Assembly: GCF_014489555.1 (NCBI RefSeq)
Contig: NZ_CP060784.1
Coordinates: forward strand, 4,366,501 to 4,430,500
Origin: Hymenobacter qilianensis
GTDB taxonomy: Bacteria > Bacteroidota > Bacteroidia > Cytophagales > Hymenobacteraceae
Direction: 5' to 3'
DNA length: 64,000 nucleotides
Positions 8,912 through 18,909 of this stretch are shown here, one piece after another. The position numbers and the translations under genes were made by a program. The notes under the pieces are model-generated. The model saw only the letters and a program-made list of their open reading frames with translations. It did no database searches and was not told the DNA's origin. How positions within the stretch are numbered: position 1 is the first letter of the stretch; each line of letters starts with the position of its first letter.

Positions 8912-10403
8912 ATGACCACCGACCCCAGCCTGCCCCGCCTCGTGCTCCGCGCCGATGGAAATCCGCGCATTGGGCTGGGCCATGTGATGCGTCTATTGGC
9001 TTTGGCTGATATCCTGCGCGATGAGTTTGGGTGCGTATTCGTTATTCAGGAGCCTGATGCTGTGCTTCTTATTCAGCTCCAGAAATCGTGTTTGGAGGTT
9101 GTAGAAATGCCCCCCAGCCTGCGGGTGGTGAGCCAGCCTGGTTGGCCCAGCACGTGTTGCGCCCTAGTGACATTCTGGTGCTTGATGGCTACGGCTTTGA
9201 GTTCAGTTATCAGCAAGCCGTGCGCGCTCATGTAGCCAAGTTGGTTTGCCTGGATGATTTGCACGCCTTTCCCTTCGCCGCCGACTTGGTGCTGAACCCT
9301 GCGGGGGGCATTTCTGAGGCTGATTATGACTTACGTCAGCCCGGTGCCCGGCTGCTGAGCGGCCCGGCCTACGCGCCGCTGCGGGCCGCTTTCCGCTCCC
9401 CTGCTCCCGCTCCCCATACAGCTGCTTCGCCCTCGTCCGTACTGGTTTGCCTGGGCGGGGCCGACCCTACGCATCAGACCCAACGCGTGGCTGCCTCCCT
9501 GCTCACGCTGCCCGTCGTTGAGCAAGTGCAGATAGTAGTAGGCAGTGCGTATACCGGGTGGGAATCGTTGAGCCAATGGGCCGAACACGAAGCGAAAGTT
9601 ACGCTGCATCGAAATTTGCCCCCCAGCCACTTAGCGGAGCTTATGGAAAGCTGTGGGGCGGCGGTGTGCTCGCCCAGCACCATCAGCTACGAGTATTGCG
9701 CGGCGGGGGCGGCTTGCTTTTCCTGTTGCCTACTGCTGCAAATCAGCATGATCTGCACGAATTTTTGCGGGCGGCAGGCATGGCTTTGCTGTATCCCAGC
9801 GCTGCTAATGTGCTGACTTCGCCGGAGGTGCTGCGCATCGCAGAGCAGCTACGAACGGTTCAGAACCATTATTTCGACGGCCACGCTCCTGCACGTTTAC
9901 AGCAGGCTTTCCGTGTCTTACGCCTGCCAGATGCACCTTTCCGCTTGCGATTGGTCACTGCTGCCGATTCTGCTCAGCTCCTGGCCTGGACGAATGAGCC
10001 AACCGTACGGCAGGCTTCCTTCAATCCTCAGCCCGTACCCGCCGAGTTTCATGAGCGGTGGTTAAACGCCCGTCTTGCTGACCCTTATGCCTTGATGCTT
10101 TTGGCCGAAGAGGAGACCACCGGCGCGCCTGTTGGGCTCATTCGCTTCAGCATTTCGCACGACGAGGCTACGTTGAGCTACCTGCTTGACCCAGCGTATC
10201 GGGGGCGCGGCTGGGCGGCGTTGCTATTGGCCTTGGGTACCACGCATTTGGTGCAAACATTTCCTCATCTGCGCCGGATAGTTGGGCATGTCCAACTTCG
10301 TAATCAGGCTTCACTACGAGCGTTTGAGCGGGCGGGCTACGCTTTGCTGCCCGTTCCTTTATCAGGCGAGCCCGATTCGGTTACTTTTGCGTGGTGGCTG
10401 TAG
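8912..10403 (+). CDS. pseG: PseG-PseH fusion: UDP-sugar hydrolase plus GNAT N-acetyltransferase (two frameshifts)
   Basis: N-terminal about 330 residues are PseG, which removes UDP from 2,4-diacetamido-2,4,6-trideoxy-altropyranose: RADGNPRIGLGHVMR glycine/histidine motif, VLDGYGF, CLGGADPT. The C-terminal about 150 residues are a GNAT domain (FRLRLVTAADSAQLLAW, YLLDPAYRGRGWAALLL acetyl-CoA loop) matching PseH, the C4 N-acetyltransferase that acts one step earlier. Two -1 shifts split it, at the six-C run 9110-9115 and the five-G run 9705-9709. Adding one base at each gives 497 residues and the sequence ISYEYCAAGGGLLFLL. No separate pseH is present, which fits the fusion supplying both activities. 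Confidence 0.85.
9110..9115 (+). other. Frameshift site (-1) in C run
   Basis: Six C in AAATGCCCCCCAG; seven restore the pseG frame. Confidence 0.75.
9705..9709 (+). other. Frameshift site (-1) in G run
   Basis: Five G; six restore the pseG frame and give a normal glycine-rich donor-site loop. Confidence 0.8.
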
Positions 10404-10511
10404 CTTTATCGTCTGGCGTGGTGCCACGACTCTTTTCGTTATAGTGCCACCGCGCCTGATTGCAAAACAGCTTGTCTTAGCTACCGACTCCTCGCTTCTA
10501 ACTCCTTAAAG

Positions 10512-11546
10512 ATGCATATCGGCTCCCGCCCTATCGGCCCCGACCAACCGCCTTTCATTATTGCTGAACTTAGCGGCAACCATAATCAGTCGCTGGAGCG
10601 GGCTTTGGCCATTATTGATGCGGTAGCGGCCGCAGGCGCTCACGCCATCAAGCTCCAAACCTATACCGCAGACACTATGACGCTCCCCGGCGCTTACCGT
10701 ATCGACGATCCTGACTCGTTGTGGTACGGTCGGGAGTTGCACGAGCTGTATCAGGAAGCCTACACGCCCTGGGAGTGGCATGAGCCATTGTTTGAGCGCG
10801 CCAAATCGCATGGGATGCTGGCCTTCAGCTCGCCCTTCGATGAAACGGCGGTCGATTTTCTGGAAACGCTCGATGTGCCTGCTTATAAAATTGCCTCCTT
10901 CGAAAACACCGACTGGCCCCTGCTGCGGCGGGTAGCCGCCACCGGCAAACCCGTGATTATGAGCACCGGAGCCAGCACCCTAGCCGAGGTTGCCGAGGCC
11001 GTGGAAGTACTGCGCGAGGCTGGCTGCCAGCAGCTAATTCTCTTAAAATGCACTAGCACTTATCCCGCCACACCCCAAAACACCAACCTACGCACTATCC
11101 CGCATCTGGCCCAGCTTTTTCCTGATTGTCCGGTGGGTCTCTCCGATCATACCATGGGTGTGGGCGCGGCCGTGGCCGCCGTCGCGCTAGGCGCCTGCGT
11201 CATCGAAAAGCATGTAACCCTTCGTCGCTCCGATGGCGGCGTCGATTCGGCTTTTTCTCTTGAGCCTGAGGAGGTAGCCGCTTTGGTCACCGAAACAGAA
11301 CGGGCCTGGCAGGCACTGGGGCATATTCAATACGGTGTGCAGCGGGCTGAGGAAAAAAGCCGCCTGTACAAACGCTCCTTATATGTTGCCCAGGATATTC
11401 GGGCAGGCGATGTATTTACCAAAGAAAACCTGCGCGTAGTGCGCCCCGGCGACGGCCTGCCGCCCCGCTACTTTGCGCCCTTGCTCGGTAAGCCTGCCCG
11501 TCAGGATTTGCGCGCGGGCACGCCACTCACCTGGGAAGCCCTGTAG
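10512..11546 (+). CDS. pseI: Pseudaminic acid synthase PseI
   Basis: NeuB-family aldolase that condenses the altropyranose intermediate with phosphoenolpyruvate to make pseudaminic acid. 344 residues: PFIIAELSGNHNQ start of the TIM barrel, IKLQTYTADTMT, KIASFENTDWPLL, GLSDHTMG, IEKHVTLRR metal and substrate residues, and a C-terminal SAF/antifreeze-like domain (about residues 285-344). About 110 bases separate it from pseG-H; I see no promoter box there. Confidence 0.95.
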   Translation: MHIGSRPIGPDQPPFIIAELSGNHNQSLERALAIIDAVAAAGAHAIKLQTYTADTMTLPGAYRIDDPDSLWYGRELHELYQEAYTPWEWHEPLFERAKSHGMLAFSSPFDETAVDFLETLDVPAYKIASFENTDWPLLRRVAATGKPVIMSTGASTLAEVAEAVEVLREAGCQQLILLKCTSTYPATPQNTNLRTIPHLAQLFPDCPVGLSDHTMGVGAAVAAVALGACVIEKHVTLRRSDGGVDSAFSLEPEEVAALVTETERAWQALGHIQYGVQRAEEKSRLYKRSLYVAQDIRAGDVFTKENLRVVRPGDGLPPRYFAPLLGKPARQDLRAGTPLTWEAL

Positions 11547-11553
11547 TTTCGTC

Positions 11554-12836
11554 ATGCCCTATTTGGCTCAGCTCGTTGCCCGCACCCGCGACATTCTGCA
11601 ACTGCGCTTCAGCGATTTATTTGTGCAGCTTCCACCCCAGATGCTGGGGGCATTTCGCCGCACAATCCACTGAAGCGACTTGCTAAAGTACTGGGGTACA
11701 TGGCCCTGCGGCTGGTGGGCAACTGCTTTCGGCCCATCCATAACCCGGAGCCACTGCGGGGGGCAATTTGGCTGTATGTTGTAAGCCAGAATAACTACGA
11801 AGCGCTCGACTTTATCCGATCTGGGCTCCCCAACAGTGTATTTGTAGCTGGCCAAAGCAAACAGATCGGACGTTACAACGGGAGCGTAAACCGCCTTTCG
11901 CTCCGCCGCAAGCTTCTGTACTACTGGCAGTTTCCGCTGGTGCTGGCTGGGCTATGGCGTACCGAAGGAAGCCGGGCAGTGCGCTTTTTCGACCTGATTT
12001 TCAACGCCATTGGCTACTACGAAGTGTACGGGCGGGCACTGCGCCATTACAAGCCCAGAGCCATCATTTTTGCTAACGACCACAATGACGACGCTCGCGC
12101 CCTCCTGCTCGCCGCCCGCGCCTGCGGAGTCCCGACTGCCTACGTGCAGCACGCCAGCGTAAGCACTTACTTCCCGCCCCTGGGCTTCGACTTGAGCCTG
12201 CTGGAGGGTCAGGATGCGCTGGATAAATACCAGCAGTGCGGGCCCATCCGGGGCCGCGTGGAGTTGGTGGGGATGCCCAAGGCCGACGCCTACCTCAGCC
12301 AGCGTAATGCCGCGCCGGCCGTACGGCGCGTAGGTATTGCCGTCAATTTGCTAGACGATACAGAAGCCATCCGGGCCGCTGTAGCGTATTTGGTCAGGGA
12401 GTTTCCTACCCTCACTTTCACTTTTCGCGCCCATCCTGGCGATACCCGCGATTTTGGTTTTTTGCGCGAGCATACCCAACTCTTGTTTTCCAATGCGCGC
12501 CAGCAGAACATATTTGAGTTTCTACACCAGCAAGACGCTCTAGTAGCCGCCGATACCTCTACGCACCTGGAGGCTATACTACTCAATCTGGCGAGTCTGT
12601 ACTACCGCTTTGGTACTCATACTATTGCCGATGATTACTATGGCTACGTGGCTCATGGCTTGGTAGAAAGAGCCTCTTCCCTACCCGAATTGGCTACGTT
12701 GCTACGGGGCTATAAGGAGTACAAACCTGCTAACCTATACCAGCGGGCAGCTTACTATAATTCAACTTTAGGAACAAGCAAAGAAGGACAGAGTAAAAAA
12801 CTGGTTTTAAACAAATTGGCTTCTTGGATAAATTAA
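11554..12836 (+). CDS. GT-B-like capsule or surface glycan protein of unknown specificity (one frameshift)
   Basis: 427 residues once the five-G run 11646-11650 is read as six. Starts at ATG 11554, eight bases after pseI. The C-terminal half resembles GT-B sugar transferases: AYVQHASVSTYFPP, then FTFRAHPGDTRDFGFL and ALVAADTSTHLEAILL, a layout like the donor site of polysaccharide or CDP-glycerol-type transferases. Being the first gene after the pathway, a pseudaminyltransferase role is possible but unproven. Composition becomes more AT-rich towards its 3-prime end. Confidence 0.6.
11646..11650 (+). other. Frameshift site (-1) in G run
   Basis: Five G in CTGGGGGCATTT; six join the short 5-prime frame to the main frame. 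Confidence 0.75.
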
Positions 12837-12874
12837 GGTTATTTCGTGGTTGATACATCTAACATCAATTTCGA

Positions 12875-14911
12875 ATGAATAAATTTTTACTTCTTTTAAA
12901 ATCTAGAAATAATATTAGATTATTCACTCTGCTCCTATTTCTTCTTATGTGTTGCTATTCAGCAGCGGCTCAGAGCCTTCCGGGTGCGGGCAATGCACTC
13001 CGTTTCAACGGTAGCTCCACATACATTAATGCAGGCGTAGATAATCGGGGAGTTACAAGCCGGATTACAGTTGAAGCCTGGATAAAAACCCGCTCGGAAG
13101 CCATTCAATTTGCGGCGACTAAATATTCAAACTCCAACTTTGAAGACCGTGGTTTTCAGCTAGGAACCTCCGCCGGGTTTGCCATATTTAATGGCCGAGC
13201 CGGTAAGGGTCAGTATTACGGGTCGGGCTCTTCGCGGACGTATGTCGCCGATGGGCGGTGGCATCATATTGCCGGAGTATGCGATGATAATGTGTGGAAA
13301 ATTTATGTGGATGGCACATTGGAAAGCACTACTACCTTTCCTTATACCAACGGCAACCTGGCAAGCACCTACGCGCTTTCGCTGGGCAGTTATTTTGTAT
13401 TAAATAACTGGTATTTCGATGGTGACATTGATGAAATCCGGGTGTGGCGCGCGGCTCTGACGCAGGACCAGATACGGACTAACATGTGCCGTAAGATTTC
13501 GCCGGTGCCAGCTGAGCTAGTGGCCTACTATTCATTCGATCAGACTTCTGGATTAACAGCCATCGACAAAGGCAGTGTACCCACTAATGGCACGCTTAGC
13601 AATTTCAGCACTAGCAGCCCTTGGCAACCATCCGGGGCCGCCATTGGTGATGTTAGTGTCTTTGCTTATGGTAGCGACCTTCGTGCTACGCGCCTGAACC
13701 TTGCTGCAGCCAACGGAGACTCTGGTATAGTACGCAATATCAGCACTCAAACGGATGGAGTACAGCTGTATGCTGTCAACCAGGCATCATCTATGGTAAT
13801 ACCTTTTAGTGGCACTACTTCACCAGTATACTTTGGAGTGTTTAGTCGGGGCAGTACGGGCACTTACGATTTTAGGCTTCGCCCCGCAGGTGGCCTGCTA
13901 TGCACCAGCCTTTATGAACGGCCGGCTAGCGATGGCGCGTGGACCAATACGGTTGCTACCTCGACTTCATCATCCCTGCTTCTAACCCAACAGCGCTACC
14001 GTGCTGAATACACCCAAGTGGGGGCTGATCTTAGAGCACTGCCGGTTACTGTTTTAGGTGACACTATTTTGTGTGCTGGAGGTAGTGTTCAGTTAACTGC
14101 GAGCATATCAGGTGGCGCAAACTCATTTCGGTGGAACACGGGGGCCGTAGCGCAAACTATTACGGTAACTCAGCCCGGCATCTACTCTATGACGGCCACT
14201 TTCCCTTCAGGCTGCACAATCACACGTAGTCGTCAGGTTGTACAGGCAGATTTGCGCATCACGGGTGAAACAATTTTGTGTGAAGGTGCTAGTAGCACGC
14301 TTCGAGCCGTTTCCACACCGGCGGGGGCTACATTCCGCTGGAACAACGGCGCTACAACTTCGGACCTTTCTGTAACGCAACCGGGTACTTACTCTGTCAC
14401 GACGACATTCAGCAACGGCTGCACCAGTACCCGCCAAGTTGTAGTTAGTCTGTCTAAAGCGGTGCCCGCATTTGCTTTGGGTCCTGATACTACCGTGTGC
14501 GAGGGCACCCCTTTGCTGTTGCGGGCCCCAGTGGGCAATGCTTATACCTACTTATGGTCCGATGGCTCGACGGGTAGCTCGCTCCTTGCCCGGCAAGGCG
14601 GCACCTACACCGTAACTGTGCGGAGCGGCTGTAACACCCAGACAGCCAGCCGCACGCTAACAGCCCAACTATGTGTACCCAATATCATCACCCCTAATAA
14701 AGACGGTCGCAACGACGCTTTTGTAGTAGCATCTTACAACGTGGGTGAATGGTCGTTGGCGATTTACAACCGTTGGGGAAAAGAGGTCTATCAAACGGAG
14801 CGCTACCTTAATGACTGGGGCGCCAGCGCCGCACCGGGCGTTTATTACTACATGCTGCGCCGGGGCACCACCAATAGTGCTATAAAAGGCTGGCTGGAAG
14901 TGGTTCGCTAG
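12875..14911 (+). CDS. Exported LamG-domain adhesin-like protein with T9SS type B sorting domain
   Basis: 678 residues. Signal peptide about residues 1-32 (hydrophobic stretch, cut after AAAQ). Residues about 38-215 form a LamG/concanavalin-like domain (VEAWIKTRSE, WHHIAGVCD, GDIDEIRVW). Three Ig-like PKD-type repeats follow about residues 390-600, each with a C-x-G/T-x(n)-Y-x-W or FRWN-G core and GTY-(S/T)VT ends. The tail is a CHU_C/gliding-type domain (NIITPNKDGRNDAF, IYNRWGKEVYQT, GVYYYMLRR, KGWLEVVR) that marks type IX secretion. Clearly more AT-rich than its neighbours and free of the iterated GGGGGGC motif, so it may be a later arrival. It probably acts at the cell surface. Confidence 0.85.
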   Translation: MNKFLLLLKSRNNIRLFTLLLFLLMCCYSAAAQSLPGAGNALRFNGSSTYINAGVDNRGVTSRITVEAWIKTRSEAIQFAATKYSNSNFEDRGFQLGTSAGFAIFNGRAGKGQYYGSGSSRTYVADGRWHHIAGVCDDNVWKIYVDGTLESTTTFPYTNGNLASTYALSLGSYFVLNNWYFDGDIDEIRVWRAALTQDQIRTNMCRKISPVPAELVAYYSFDQTSGLTAIDKGSVPTNGTLSNFSTSSPWQPSGAAIGDVSVFAYGSDLRATRLNLAAANGDSGIVRNISTQTDGVQLYAVNQASSMVIPFSGTTSPVYFGVFSRGSTGTYDFRLRPAGGLLCTSLYERPASDGAWTNTVATSTSSSLLLTQQRYRAEYTQVGADLRALPVTVLGDTILCAGGSVQLTASISGGANSFRWNTGAVAQTITVTQPGIYSMTATFPSGCTITRSRQVVQADLRITGETILCEGASSTLRAVSTPAGATFRWNNGATTSDLSVTQPGTYSVTTTFSNGCTSTRQVVVSLSKAVPAFALGPDTTVCEGTPLLLRAPVGNAYTYLWSDGSTGSSLLARQGGTYTVTVRSGCNTQTASRTLTAQLCVPNIITPNKDGRNDAFVVASYNVGEWSLAIYNRWGKEVYQTERYLNDWGASAAPGVYYYMLRRGTTNSAIKGWLEVVR

Positions 14912-14947
14912 GAAAACAGCGATTAGCAGGCATGGGCCCGAACAACG

Positions 14948-14955
14948 TATTTTCG
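14948..14955 (+). promoter_or_regulatory. Putative -7 promoter box TATTTTCG
   Basis: Matches TAnnTTTG with one substitution and ends five bases before the deacetylase ATG at 14961, implying a very short or absent leader. Confidence 0.45.
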
Positions 14956-14960
14956 TGCTG

Positions 14961-16366
14961 ATGCCTGCCTCTCCTACTGCCATTTTGCCCCCCATAGTCA
15001 GCCAGCCGGTGCCGGAAGCAGCACGCCTGGCCTATGTGCTACGTCATTTCAGGCAAGCATATGCGGCGGTGCCAGAGCTGACTATTGGCTATGCGAATCA
15101 ACCGCAGCTTGTAATTGCCGACCACACGGATGGCTTTTTCCAGCGGCACCACCCGTTTCCACCCGCCCCAAACTGGCGGGAGTGGCAGGGTGAGCGTATT
15201 CCTTTCTTTTTTGATAACAATCCGGAGAGGGACCTGCTGGAGTTTTTGCCCGGCAATCGGGCTATCATTCATGCCGATATAATCTCGGCGGCCTTTTATC
15301 TGCTCAGTGGCTGGCAGGAGTACTTTTCGGAAGAACGCGACCAGCACGGGCGATTTCCTTACGCGGCCAGCGTACAGCATCAATACGGCTTTGTGGCGAT
15401 ACCTGTAGTGAACTACTACTTCGATGTATTGCGGGCGGCGGTGGAGCACATTGCTGGCCAAAAGCTGCTTCCGCGCGGCTGGGGGGCAAATCAGGCAGCA
15501 TTCGCCACGTTTATTACTCATGATATCGACAATTGCCAGAGTGCTTGGAAAGGCGAAGGCAAAGCGGCGCTCCGCAAAGGCCAAATGGGTTTATTTGGGC
15601 GCTTGGTGGGGCGCCGGCTGCAAGGCCACGACGCCTGGAATAATTTGGAACAAGTGCAGGCCGAAACGGAGCGCTGGGGGGCAAAATCCACGTTCTTTTT
15701 TCTTGGTAATCCAGAACGCGCCGCCAACGGCACCCCAAACGCCGACTACGACCTGGCCAAGCCACGCTTCCAGAAACGTATTCAATGCTTAGCCCAAAAC
15801 GGTGCGGAAATAGCTGTGCATGGTAGTCTCGGAACGGCTCAAAATGCCCCCCAGCTCCAACAGGAGAAGCTAAAGTTGCCGATTCTTGCTATGGGCAACC
15901 GTTTTCACTACTTGAGCTGGGAGCCGCGCCAAACGCCAGCGGTGGTGAATGAAGTCGGTTTTGCGTATGATTCCACGCTGGGCTTCGCGGAGCATTTTGG
16001 CTTTCGCAATTCGTACTGTTTGCCATTTTATCCCTTTGATTTTGAGCATGGCAAAGCGTTTGAGTTTCTGGAGATTCCGCTCCATGTGATGGACGCCACC
16101 TTGCATCACCCCAACTATCTGCAACTTGCTCCGCACGAAATTCTGCCGGCTCTCACGCCTATGTTTCAGGAAGTTGAACGGTTTGGGGGCGTGTGCACCG
16201 TGCTTTGGCACAACGAGAATTTTGCCCCCAGAACCAAATAAACGGCCTACGGCAGTTCCGGGAGCTATTGCAGTACCTTCGCAGCCGCAATACAGCTTTT
16301 GTCAACGGCGCGGATATTCTAGCTCACCTGACATCTTCTGCAGTGCCAGCAGCATGCTGCAAATAA
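14961..16366 (+). CDS. Polysaccharide deacetylase family protein (one frameshift)
   Basis: Carbohydrate esterase 4 type fold. FITHDID holds the catalytic Asp and metal ligands, AEIAVHGS carries the metal histidine and VLWHNENF is the late catalytic histidine. The N-terminal 170 residues are a separate domain (YAASVQHQYGFVAIPVVNYYFDVL) seen in this subgroup. The frame breaks at the five-C run 16225-16229; one added C gives 468 residues ending at TAA 16364-16366 and extends the C terminus through LRQFRELLQYLRSR. It sits between the LamG gene and the flippase in the glycan locus. Confidence 0.8.
16225..16229 (+). other. Frameshift site (-1) in C run
   Basis: Five C in TTTTGCCCCCAG; six extend the deacetylase by about 42 residues. 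Confidence 0.75.
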
Positions 16367-16397
16367 TTACAAATCAACTAATTAGCAACTAGTACAC

Positions 16398-17876
16398 TTG
16401 GGCATCGTTCAGCGGCAGGGGCTGCGCAACACCATTATTGCCTACATCGGGTTAGGCCTCGGCTTCGTGAATACCGTGCTGGTGCTGCCCAACCTGCTGG
16501 CCGCCGATCAGATTGGCCTGACGCGTGTACTAGTGTCGGTGGCAACCATTTATGCCCAGTTGGCGGCCTTCGGATTTGCCAGTACCGGCATCCGGTTTTT
16601 CCCTTATTTCCGCGATAAAGCCACTGGCCATCAAGGGTTTCTGCCGATGCTTCTGGGGGTTCCTCTCCTAGGGTTTGCCGTCGTGACTATTGTGTATGTG
16701 CTCGGTCGGCCGTTTCTGTTGGCCCAGTACGAGCGTGATGCAGCGCTGCTCAATCCGTATTACTTCTGGGGGGCAATTCTGGCGCTGTTTACCCTGTTCT
16801 ACTCCTTGCAGGATGCTTATCTGAAGGCGCTGTATCAAACGGCTTTTTCATCCTTTGTACAGGATATCCTGCTGCGCGTGCTCACGGTGGTAGCGGCCCT
16901 TTTGTTCTCGCTAGGGTATCTGACTTTCCATCAATTTGTGCTGGCGTTTATTGGTAGCTATGGCTTTGCTACGCTGCTGTTGGCGCTGTATGTAATGTAT
17001 TTGGGCGAGTGGCACTTGCGCCCGTCGCGTGCGGCGCTGGGCGTAGTGCCGGTGAAGGAAGTGCTCAGCTTCAGCGGGTTCGTTATTCTGTCCAGTTTGT
17101 CGGGCACTATTATCGGCTCCATCGATTCGCTTATGGTAGGCTCCAGTATCAGTCTGGCTGCCACGGGCGTGTACACCACCGCTTTTTTTATCAGTACAGC
17201 GCTTACTATTCCGGCTCGTTCGCTCAACAAGATTGCTTTTCCGCTGCTAGCAGAGTACTGGAAAGCGCAGGATATGCTGCGCATGGCCGATTTTTACCGC
17301 CGCACCACGCGCCTCAACACAGTGGTTGGGTGTTGGCTGGCGCTGGGAATTGGCTTGAATCTGGACTTTATTTACTCGCTGATGCGGCCTGAATTCGCAG
17401 CCGGCACCACCTCCGTTTTGCTGCTGCTGGCGGGTCGGCTTTTCGATAGCATAACGGGCGTAAACGGCCTGATTCTCGTCACCTCGCCCCGCTACCGCTT
17501 CGATCTGGTGTTCAACGTGTCGCTGGCCGTGGCCACGGTGCTGCTCAATCTGCTTCTTATTCCGCTGTACGGCCTCACCGGCGCGGCTCTTGCCACCCTG
17601 CTGGCCATGACCAGCATTAACGTGGCGCGTACCTGGTTTGTATGGCACGCCTATGGTTTGCAGCCCTTCGATTTCCGGATTCCGCTGATATTAGGCATTG
17701 CGGCGGCGGCTGGTGTGGCGGCGTGGCTGATGCCGCCCGTTCACTCGGTGTTCGTCACCATGCTGCTTCGCTCCGCGGTGCTTACGGGCGTGTATGGGGG
17801 GCTTTTATTGCTGACTCGGGCCGTACCGGAGGTCAGCAAGTTGTGGCAACAAGTGCGCCGACGGCTACCTATTTAA
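16398..17876 (+). CDS. Wzx-type polysaccharide flippase (MOP superfamily)
   Basis: 492 residues with about 12-14 hydrophobic segments along the whole length. It has the N-terminal GLGLGFVNTVLVLPNLL segment and the amphipathic middle typical of lipid-linked oligosaccharide flippases, which move undecaprenyl-linked repeat units across the inner membrane. The frame opens with TTG 16398 and there is no nearby in-frame ATG. The stop lies three bases from the end of the opposing CPBP gene. In this locus it likely exports the pseudaminic-acid-containing glycan. Confidence 0.85.
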   Translation: MGIVQRQGLRNTIIAYIGLGLGFVNTVLVLPNLLAADQIGLTRVLVSVATIYAQLAAFGFASTGIRFFPYFRDKATGHQGFLPMLLGVPLLGFAVVTIVYVLGRPFLLAQYERDAALLNPYYFWGAILALFTLFYSLQDAYLKALYQTAFSSFVQDILLRVLTVVAALLFSLGYLTFHQFVLAFIGSYGFATLLLALYVMYLGEWHLRPSRAALGVVPVKEVLSFSGFVILSSLSGTIIGSIDSLMVGSSISLAATGVYTTAFFISTALTIPARSLNKIAFPLLAEYWKAQDMLRMADFYRRTTRLNTVVGCWLALGIGLNLDFIYSLMRPEFAAGTTSVLLLLAGRLFDSITGVNGLILVTSPRYRFDLVFNVSLAVATVLLNLLLIPLYGLTGAALATLLAMTSINVARTWFVWHAYGLQPFDFRIPLILGIAAAAGVAAWLMPPVHSVFVTMLLRSAVLTGVYGGLLLLTRAVPEVSKLWQQVRRRLPI

Positions 17877-17878
17877 GG

Positions 17879-18736
17879 CTAGGCGTTGACTAATGGCTCT
17901 GACTCAGTAGCGGCGCTCATGTGAGTAGCGCGCCAGATAAGCCAGGTTCCAGCAGCGAAAATAATGGCGGCGATGACCGTCATCAGAAGTAATGCCGGCC
18001 CATCAGGCAACAGGGCGATAGGATCATCTACATGTTGCCACTTCGGATTTTGCGTCGCTACCCATGCTACTGCATTGTTCAGGCAATGCACCACAATGCA
18101 CGCCGCCAACGACTGCGTGCGGTAGTATAGCCAGCCCAAAAAGAGCCCTAGCAAGAATGCGGACACAGCTTGGGCCGGATTCAGGTGAATAATCCCGAAT
18201 AATAAACCAGACTGTATTATGGCTTTGCGGGGACTGTAGTTTTTCAGCAGCCCTGGCAGCAGCAAGCCCCGAAAAAGCAACTCTTCCAGAATGGGCGCCG
18301 AAACGCAGATAACAAAAAAAGAGAGGCCTGGAAACTCGCTTAGCTTCCGCATCGAATCGCTCATCCAGTTGGGCAGATGCAGAAACGCAACCAACATGCG
18401 CAATGCCATCTGAGCGAGCACCAGTAGCGGCAGCAGCAGATATACTATCGGTATTTCCCGGGCCGCCAGCAGCCGCAACGGAAGGCGACGGACCGCCGGA
18501 ATTTTCCAGATCAGCAAGACGACAATAAGTGCCTTGGCCAAATCACTGGCCACCACGGTCACAATAATGGATTGGGCGTGGGTTGTAAAGCGAAAAAAGG
18601 GAATAGACAAGACGCCCAAAACCAGCGCCAGCAGCATAAACCAGCCGAGCGCGCCCCAGCTTTCACTGATGGTTGGGTAAGCAGGAGGTTGGTTAGCAGC
18701 AGTTTGGATTTCTGATTCAGGTAATGATTCAATCAT
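17879..18736 (-). CDS. CPBP family intramembrane metalloprotease
   Basis: About 285 residues with eight or so hydrophobic segments. The CAAX-protease/CPBP signature is present: EELLFRGLLLPGL (paired glutamates), then GLLFGIIHLNPAQA with the metal histidine, and CIVVHCLNNAVAW with the last histidine and asparagine. The frame opens at 18766; the second ATG at 18736 begins the acidic pre-membrane segment and is chosen here with little certainty. Substrate unknown. Confidence 0.85.
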   Translation of the reverse strand: MIESLPESEIQTAANQPPAYPTISESWGALGWFMLLALVLGVLSIPFFRFTTHAQSIIVTVVASDLAKALIVVLLIWKIPAVRRLPLRLLAAREIPIVYLLLPLLVLAQMALRMLVAFLHLPNWMSDSMRKLSEFPGLSFFVICVSAPILEELLFRGLLLPGLLKNYSPRKAIIQSGLLFGIIHLNPAQAVSAFLLGLFLGWLYYRTQSLAACIVVHCLNNAVAWVATQNPKWQHVDDPIALLPDGPALLLMTVIAAIIFAAGTWLIWRATHMSAATESEPLVNA

Positions 18737-18858
18737 CGGATAGCCATAAAAGGATAGATGGCTCAAGCTACCTAAAACAACTGCATGGCTATGCTTCTCT
18801 TGTCTGAATGATGACAGAAAATCGGTATTGCTGTCAGAACAAGCCGGTTATTCATGCA

Positions 18859-18895
18859 CAAAAAAGCCCCCCGGATATCTTCTGGGGGCTTTTTC
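18859..18895 (-). terminator. Intrinsic terminator
   Basis: GCCCCCCGG(A) pairs with (T)CTGGGGGC, flanked by an A-run on the left and T-run on the right. It lies directly after the permease stop on the minus strand. Confidence 0.85.
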
Positions 18896-18909
18896 GAGGA
18901 TTTTATTTG

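Noticed and set aside
16274..16281. TACCTTCG as a promoter for the flippase
   Set aside because: It lies in the coding region restored for the deacetylase (QYLRS) and is probably coincidental, though not excluded.
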